Below the pieces are notes generated by a model. It was not told the origin of the DNA, ran no database searches, and worked only from the letters and a program-made list of their open reading frames with translations. The translations under genes were made by a program, and so were the position numbers. From positions 1,894,453 through 1,958,452 of the forward strand of contig ML978122.1 in the NCBI GenBank assembly GCA_010015805.1: a DNA stretch of 64,000 nucleotides, given 5' to 3'. Below, piece by piece: positions 57,478-64,000 of the stretch; within the stretch, counting starts at the first letter, position 1; each line of letters begins with the position of its first letter. This stretch comes from Rhizodiscina lignyota (Eukaryota > Ascomycota > Dothideomycetes > Aulographales > Rhizodiscinaceae).

Positions 57478-57924
57478 ATGGCAGAAGCAGAGAAATCAGA
57501 GGCGCAAGATGTGATCACACTGAAAGTTGAATTCACGTACGATCTGCAATTCCTTCAAAACAGGCCGTCACTGACTTCAATAGCGGCGGACTGGAGATGC
57601 TCTTTTCGAACATAAAAGAGCACAAATTATCGCTGCCAGCAAAAGACGAACAGGACAAGGCCACTACAGTCAACTATCTTGTTGATTACCTATGTAAAAA
57701 GGTGATGAAGGACCGCAGAAAGGAGCTGTTTGTACAGGATGGCACCGTGTATGTGTCTTGAAAGCAGGCTGCTGAAATTATGCGAACTCGAACTAATCGG
57801 CGACAGTCGTCCCGGAATTCTTGTTCTGATCAACGATGCGGACTGGGAGCTGGAAGGCGAGGGATCATATGAGCTTCAACCGGAAGACAACATACTCTTC
57901 GTATCGACTTTGCACGGCGGCTGA
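57478..57924 (+). CDS. URM1: Ubiquitin-related modifier URM1
   Basis: A sulfur carrier and ubiquitin-like modifier. As thiocarboxylate it hands sulfur to the 2-thiolation of tRNA wobble uridine and it can be attached to proteins. Three exons (57478-57536, 57584-57748, 57807-57924) with introns of 47 and 58 bp give 113 residues. Key blocks are [13 protein letters not shown], then [20 protein letters not shown], then [11 protein letters not shown], and the obligatory end STLHGG with the Gly-Gly that is thiocarboxylated. Both joins fall inside conserved text (EFT|GGLE and GTV|RPG), which makes the model firm. Most of the gene is missed by simple open-frame reading because the exons are short. 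It converges on Fmp27. Confidence 0.96.
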
Positions 57925-58238
57925 GGAGACATTTCTCAACGTCAGGTAGGGCAAAGGTTCGAGCAGGGGCGGAAACGGAACGAAAATTCTCCAGCACGAT
58001 ATGCTTTATCACTTCGTCTCGTTTGGCATAAGGCCAAAGTCTCTCTATCCTTTACACGAGGGTGATCCAAAAGATCATCTCGATTTTGCAGAAACGAACG
58101 CCATCGCCTGCAGTCATGGTATCCCTTCGAACAAAGGAAAACGCCGTTCCATGCAAATGCAAGCCATCAAGTAGCACAAATTTTATACAAAAAAGACGGC
58201 CCAAAGAGCAAGTGAAATCAAAAATACAACAAACGAAG
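57925..58238. other. Intergenic region between convergent URM1 and FMP27
   Basis: 314 bp with the two 3' ends. No gene is supported. If the predicted last FMP27 exon is wrong, part of this stretch would be its 3' untranslated region. Confidence 0.45.
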
Positions 58239-61200
58239 TCAAGATTCCGACCCGGAGGCGTCAACGTGATTATGAGCGATTGGAATGTAACGACTCCACG
58301 AGCTTCTTTGGCAGTAGGCGGGTGCGTCGACGGCTGATGCTTCGCCAGTGTTAGATATAACGTTGCTGAGATTCCCGAACGGGATGGCTTACCTAGACTC
58401 CCCATCCTCAGCAGTGCCATCTTTGCCGTCATTGCTGCTATGCTTGGAACCCAGGCTGAAGTGGCGACCGATGGAATGCCTTCTGAGTGACGTACGATCC
58501 GACTGCGATAATTTCATCAGTACATATCTTGCAAAACAAACAACTTCCTGGACTTACCGCTGCTTCCACGACCACAGTCGGCGGAGACGAATCGGAGGTC
58601 TTTTGAACGGGGGTGACACTTCCATTGCGCTCGGTCCTGTCTCGCATGATCAAGCCCAGGCCTACGCCGTTTGCCTCGCTTGCGCTAGAGTTGTGGGATA
58701 CAGATCGGCTAATCTCACGACTAAGCTCGCGGCTAAGCTCGCTCTCTGCGAAAGACCTCCTTGGCTCATCTAGCGCGTTCGGGCTATCATCTCGCATGCT
58801 GTTGCTCTCACTCGTGTTGTTGGAGTGGAATTCGCTCGGTGTTGCCGCGCCTAGTAAGGTCGAGCTGTTTGCAATCTCACGGAGGCGTGTCTGTTGCTGC
58901 TTGTTGGGCCTATGATGACTGAACTTGTTGCCGATGATTGTGCCGATGTGAGCGACCAGCGCACGAGTGACTTCCTTCTTCAGCTGGAGGAAGAGATCGA
59001 GATTTGACCAGGTCTTGTTGCGATATTCTAGTGTCGGCATACGGAACACCAAATCATGCACATCTTCAATGTTCCGTTGACCCTTCCCTTTGTAGCTGAG
59101 GCAAAGCACCATACTTGGTATCTTCACGTAAGCCAAGGTCATGTAATTGGAGGCTCTGTAGAGCATCTGGGCGAGGTCGTCTGATCTCTCCTTCTTTTTT
59201 TGTTGCTTGTCCCCGCTATTGGACCTTGCCACTGAGAAGCGCCGCGATCTATCGAGCTCTGCACTTGGCTTCGTCGCAGAAAAATTGGAGACTGTTCGAT
59301 TGCTTCCTGGTCGTGATGACAAGGCTTCTGAAGATAAGTCACGTCGTAGCAGGCTCTTTCGCATACCTGCCCGGCCAAGATGCGTAAGATCGGTGTGACT
59401 CGAACTCCTGCCAAATCTCCCTCTGCCGGATGACTTCGGTCGGTGGTGCTCATTGAGGGTCAGCGTAGGTTGTAGTCGAAGCGCTAAGTCGTCTCCTGCT
59501 GGCGATTGCTCCACGCTTTTCGGGGTGCTCGTGGCAGACTCAGGAAAGAGGAGAGCTGGTGAGCCCAAGCCCTCCGTGTTGACTGAGGTGGTATCATCCT
59601 CATCTGTTTCCTGCTGAGCTGGAAGCGCATGCTTGACCATAAAGGGAGAGAAACCTCCATCTCCGAAATTCCCATGACCAACGCCGGGAAAAACGTATTC
59701 AAAAAGCTTGACGCCGACATCATGTTCGAGTTGGATGCGAAGCGGATAAACGTTGATCTCAAAGTGATCCATTACAGGAATACCAGCAATAGCCTCCAAC
59801 ATCAACCATTGTATCCGCAACATTTTCATGTCCGCGTTATCTTGATAGGCCGATTTCTCATCGAAAAAGGGCGCAATCATTTCAGGATATATTGCGCTCG
59901 GTAGGAGATTGAGCCCGTGAATGCTGCCAATTTCCATGATATTGTGGTTGGAGCCGTCGGTGTTGTCGGTGCGATCGTAGATTGCGTCTTTGAGCTGAAG
60001 CTCGACCAGTGACTCGTCTTGTCCGCGAATCAAATGCCAGACCAGCTCCGATGCGGATATGTACCATCTCAATAGGCCTGTCGATTGAGAAGCCTGCGCA
60101 CGATCTTCGTATTTCCGTTGTGAAGTTGTAATAGCCTTCATGATGAAGAATAACTCGTCCTCGCAAGCCGCGAGATCATGCTCCAAGACGATGCGTTCTT
60201 TCCATCCCTGCCGGTCAAGGGCCTTCTCCTGAAGCTGGAAATGCAACTTCAGCTCTTCCATCTGCCGAATGCGCTCTTGAAGTCTGATGACCATCTCTGG
60301 CGCTCCTGTGAGGTCACTGAAGTCTGATGCCAACATGATCTTTTCCAAACGTTCATTACGGGTCTTCTCCAAGGGCTCGCTGTAAAGCAAGAGGTCCAGT
60401 ACAATTATGTACAATGCATAATACTGGCCGGAGTCGCAGATGGCTCGGACATGAGGAAACTCGATCCAGAGGTGGTCTATGCGCTCCTCTAAACTGTCAG
60501 TGCGTTTGCCTTGCGTAGACTGTTCCTTGCTGACGTCGTCATTGTACTTAAGACGCAACGTGTTGTACTTGTCGTAACGAAGAGTCGCAGATGTACGTTG
60601 TACAACCCGGTTGAAGCCATATGGGTCCACCTTAAAGTCAAACATGACCTCTAGCGGCACCCAAGGAGGCCATGCCGATCCTGCTGGGGCACCGTATTTG
60701 TTGCCTGAGTACATGTGTAAATACTCCGAGCCGAAGGTCGAGGAATTCGTAGCAAACATCTGAAGATTTTCCATATTGCCAAAGAAGCGCCTTTGGACCA
60801 GACCGCTAATTTCATCCGCAACGCGGTCTTTGTCCATAATCTGGATGATCTTGAGCTGCATTCCCTTGGCTGTGACAAGAACGGCATTTTTAGTGCTCTT
60901 TTCACTCTGCAATTGGATCTGCGGCGCAATCAAGCGCATGAAATACGAATTTTGAGCGGTGAAGTCGTGTGAGATGTTCTGCGCGTTCGCATCTCCAGGC
61001 TTGTGGCCGTCACCTGCTGCAGGATCATCGGCTTGAACAAATTTCTTGCCGTCTTCGAGCAATTGCTGGATGCGATCCTGGACCTCGATTTCTTCATCTG
61101 CAGTGGGAGACGACACACTTGGCGTACGGGCTGGATCGCCTGAAACGGAAGCTGTTTGCGCTTTGTTCTTCTTCTGTTCCTCGATAATATCCAGAATGAA

Positions 61201-64000
61201 CTTGACTGAGCTTCGCGACATGTAGTATACGAAACCACGTCGCTGGCTCACTTGGTGAATATATCGAAGGATGATGTTCCGCAGTGAATTTGTCCACTTG
61301 AGCTGGACATTATGGACAACGAATCGGTTGTTGAAGTCGCTCACATAGTCTGCTATCGGCGAAGAGTCCATTGCTTCGGCTTCATCATCGGACAGATCGT
61401 ATTCTTTAGCTTCGAAGAATCGCTCCTCCTCATTCTCGTCCGGAATCGCCCGGTGATCATCTGTATCCAGGCGTTTCCTTAATGTCTTGAGCATGCTTAG
61501 CAGGAAGTCCTTCTTCATCTGAAGCGTCTCTGCATGCGTGTTGAGATGTTCTAGGCTCTCTTTCACTTTTGTCTGGCTAGCTGTGTCACGGACCGCTTCA
61601 AGCTCATGCTTCCCTGTGACTTTTTTGTTGTGAGCGATTTGCTCGTCAATCCGGTCCACTCGATCCTGAATGAGGCGACATTGGACCAGACGAGGGTCAT
61701 TGCGCGTTGTCATGACACAGAAATGAGTTGGCTCGTTGCCGAATGGACTCGATCTTCCTGGGTCGCCATTGATTACGTTGCCATGGTCGGTTTGTCGGAA
61801 GTATGTGAAACGAGGCGCGTAAGCTAAAGGTAGGATTTGGACCTCTGGACTCGACCCCGCGGGAAGCAAGTCGTCGAGCTCCACAAAATCATCCATGTCA
61901 ATCCAACTTGGATCTTCATCAGGAATCGTGAATCGCGACAGGTCTAGCTTGAAAACACCCTGCTGGGCGTATGCCTGCTGCGTCTCTTCAGCTGCTTCGT
62001 CCATATTCTCTCCTCCTGGCCCATCAACGACCGCAGACACAGCGCGAGTGTCCATACCAATAAGGTCGAGCTGTGCTTGGTTGATCTTGATTGCACTTGT
62101 CTTGCTCGTCTTACTAACGCCCTCGACTTGCGTCCTGAAAACCTCGCGCCTTTGATGCAAGTCAAGCATGAAGCTATCGAGCTTCGTCTTTAGCCCGGTC
62201 GCATGTTCTTTGCCCTGGCCCAATTCATCGGATTCCTTGTGCTTGTAGATGTGGCTCAAGTACAATGGAGAGAAAAGAAGGCTGTATTTGATCGTCGCAA
62301 GATGCCGTCCGAATTTCTTGCTTGATTTTCCAGGACCAGGCCAGATCTTCCCTTGATGCACAGGTAACGACATGGCGCCGGAGAACATTTTCCACCAGCT
62401 GAAGAAATGGGAGAAGAATAGTGGTGTAAGGTGGACACTATTGTAATGTGTGGACGGCTCTAGATTGGTGACCGACCAGTCACGATCAACGGGCGCCGCA
62501 ATTCCAACCGACATGTGTATGTGGTGGCTCCGGAAACCACGGAACGCATCATACGGTCTGCCATTATGCGGTTTCGCGTACTTCGGGTTTTTCAATACCA
62601 CTTGATAATGCGGTAGAAACTCGAATGAACGTCCACCACTATCGGTGTTGCGCTCGAATACCAGACCGGCTGACCATCGGACATTCCCATGCAGCTTCAT
62701 GACTGTCTTCTGGAACATCTTATCATGGCTGCCAGAAGACGACCCTGAAAGACTGCTTCGAGTATCCGAGGCATCAGACTTTAGAGAGTTTCGAACGTAG
62801 AAGTTTGCATCCGGAATTGCGAGGACATAATCGTCACTGTCTACGGTCATGAAATTTTTCGGATCGGGGTCTTGGCAGATGTTCCAGAGCACGTTCTTTC
62901 TCCAGCACATGACAAATCCAGCACCGTCGCCGATGATGTCGTATGGATCCCTCGTGCCTTTGAGTATAAGATGTACGTCGCCATCTCCTGCCCAGGCAAC
63001 TTTCACTCGTGAATGGAACGACAGTCTGATCTTATCCCAGAACCCGACACGCTCCGAGGGATCTACTGCAGGTTTTGTAAAGCTTTCAATGACTTGCATA
63101 GTGTCTTGGATAGCTGGCTGATACGAGACACCCCATGTGATCTTGGTCGGGTTACTCGTGTTGATGTTGGCGGCAATATCCGAATAGGTCTTGATGGCTG
63201 CAATAGTTCGCCGAACATTGACTGTGTAGCCCTGGCCCTCATTGTCTGATGTAGTGCTGTCGGGTGGCACCACGACCACATCAACCCTGCGGATCGACTG
63301 CTCATCGCGGAATTCCTCGGCGATCACAAAGTCAGCCTTTAGCGAAAGACTGCCTTGTTTATGAGATTGTCCATAGGCAAGCGCTGGGACATGGAGTAAA
63401 GGAAGCGGGTAATCTCGAAGAGTGACACGAGCTTCCCCCATTCCAAGCTGCACGCTAGTTGGAATCAGCAGACCGTACTTCATGTCATACGGCATGCCCT
63501 TTCCAATACGATGCAAGAACTCTGGGTAGTCGTTTAATGGGAAGGATGGTTTGTCAATCAAAATGCTCAGATCGCTGATCTCGACGGCCATAAGTGCTGG
63601 TCGTTGGGGTACCGCCAAGATCATCTCCGGCTGCTCAACGTCGTCCGGGATATCATCCAAAATGCCAAAGCTGTGGCGGATGTCTTTCATTCCCCGATTC
63701 TGGAAGTTCATGTTGTGATCGATCCTCCGCTTCCAGCTTTGTGCATTGAGTTTCAAGAGTTGATCCCAAGCTTGGTCAATGCTTCGATGCGACTGGTCGC
63801 TCATCTCGCAAGTGCCTTCCGCATCATAGTGCATACGTCGGCCGCGTCGTTCTTGACGAGGAGGAGAAGGTTCACGCTCTCGCTCAGTGCCATCTTCACT
63901 TTGACTCCGTCGCTTAGGCTCTTCCTTGTGCCTTCGACGTATCCGGCCGCGTGGACTTTTGGTTCGCATATTGTGCGCAGACTGGGTTCTGAACCTAGAG
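58239..64000 (-). CDS. FMP27: Fmp27/BLTP2 (Hobbit-like) bridge lipid-transfer protein, N-terminus outside the window
   Basis: The C-terminal 1.9 thousand residues of a very large RBG-type bridge lipid-transfer protein, thought to carry lipids between membranes at ER-plasma-membrane contacts. The frame is open to the right edge. The family's GFWDK block (RVGFWDKIRLSFHSRVKVAW) lies about 310 residues into the visible part and the WPPW block (SAWPPWVPLEVMFDFKVDPY) about 1100. The APT-type C-terminal region has RIQWLMLEAIAGIPVMDHFE. The first of two predicted terminal introns is 58503-58557, with GTAAGT donor; without it the frame ends in an odd Cys-rich tail. The second, 58306-58392, leads to a short last exon ending at 58239. 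The last join is tentative. Confidence 0.9.

Noticed and set aside
1-64000. Retroelement, DNA transposon or virus-derived sequence
   Set aside because: No reverse transcriptase, integrase, transposase or capsid-like motifs were seen in any frame, and no long terminal repeats.

Overview
The window looks like nuclear DNA of a filamentous ascomycete. The genes have short introns (47-93 bp wherever the join can be read, with one 362-bp exception) with GT...AG ends. They are interleaved on both strands, and the gene set is fungal: Spc7, a Ste6-type ABC pump, a TRI12-family MFS, a HET-domain gene, a Pet123-type mitoribosomal protein, Fmp27 and a PRC2 catalytic subunit. Protein style (long low-complexity linkers, an F-box-like gene of a kind common there) suggests Dothideomycetes, possibly Capnodiales or Mycosphaerellales. 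That placement is inference. I see no viral, LTR or DNA-transposon genes, no rRNA, no convincing tRNA and no CRISPR.

Left part (1-25 kb), transport and metabolism: the 5' part of a DHA1-type MFS pump (-), 1-Cys peroxiredoxin (+), a kelch/BTB protein resembling the Ras activator Ral2 (+), a sugar-porter MFS (-), a HET-domain gene (+), mitochondrial succinate-semialdehyde dehydrogenase (-), a PBDC1/Chp1-type eEF1A chaperone (+), a Ste6-like full ABC transporter (+) and a TRI12-family MFS (-).

Middle (25.8-45 kb): kinetochore scaffold Spc7 (+) faces the PRC2 methyltransferase EZH2/KMT6 (-) tail to tail. A bZIP factor (-) follows, whose upstream exons are not fully resolved. About 6.7 kb (38.4-45.1 kb) then has no gene I can support, which is out of keeping with the rest of the window.

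Right part (45.1-64 kb), dense housekeeping genes: ribosome-assembly GTPase NOG2 (-) divergent from mitoribosomal mS26/Pet123 (+), a winged-helix-like/F-box-like protein (+), the Rad2/XPG nuclease (-), Elongator subunit ELP2 (-) divergent from URM1 (+), and the C-terminal 1.9 thousand residues of the lipid-transfer protein Fmp27 (-), which runs off the right edge. ELP2 and URM1 serve two halves of the same tRNA wobble-uridine modification and share a 220-bp promoter. This is the most suggestive functional pairing here. I found no clearly new multi-gene system. The best leads are that pair, the long NOG2 intron, the gene desert beside the bZIP gene, and the architectures of the kelch/BTB, EZH2 and F-box-like proteins.
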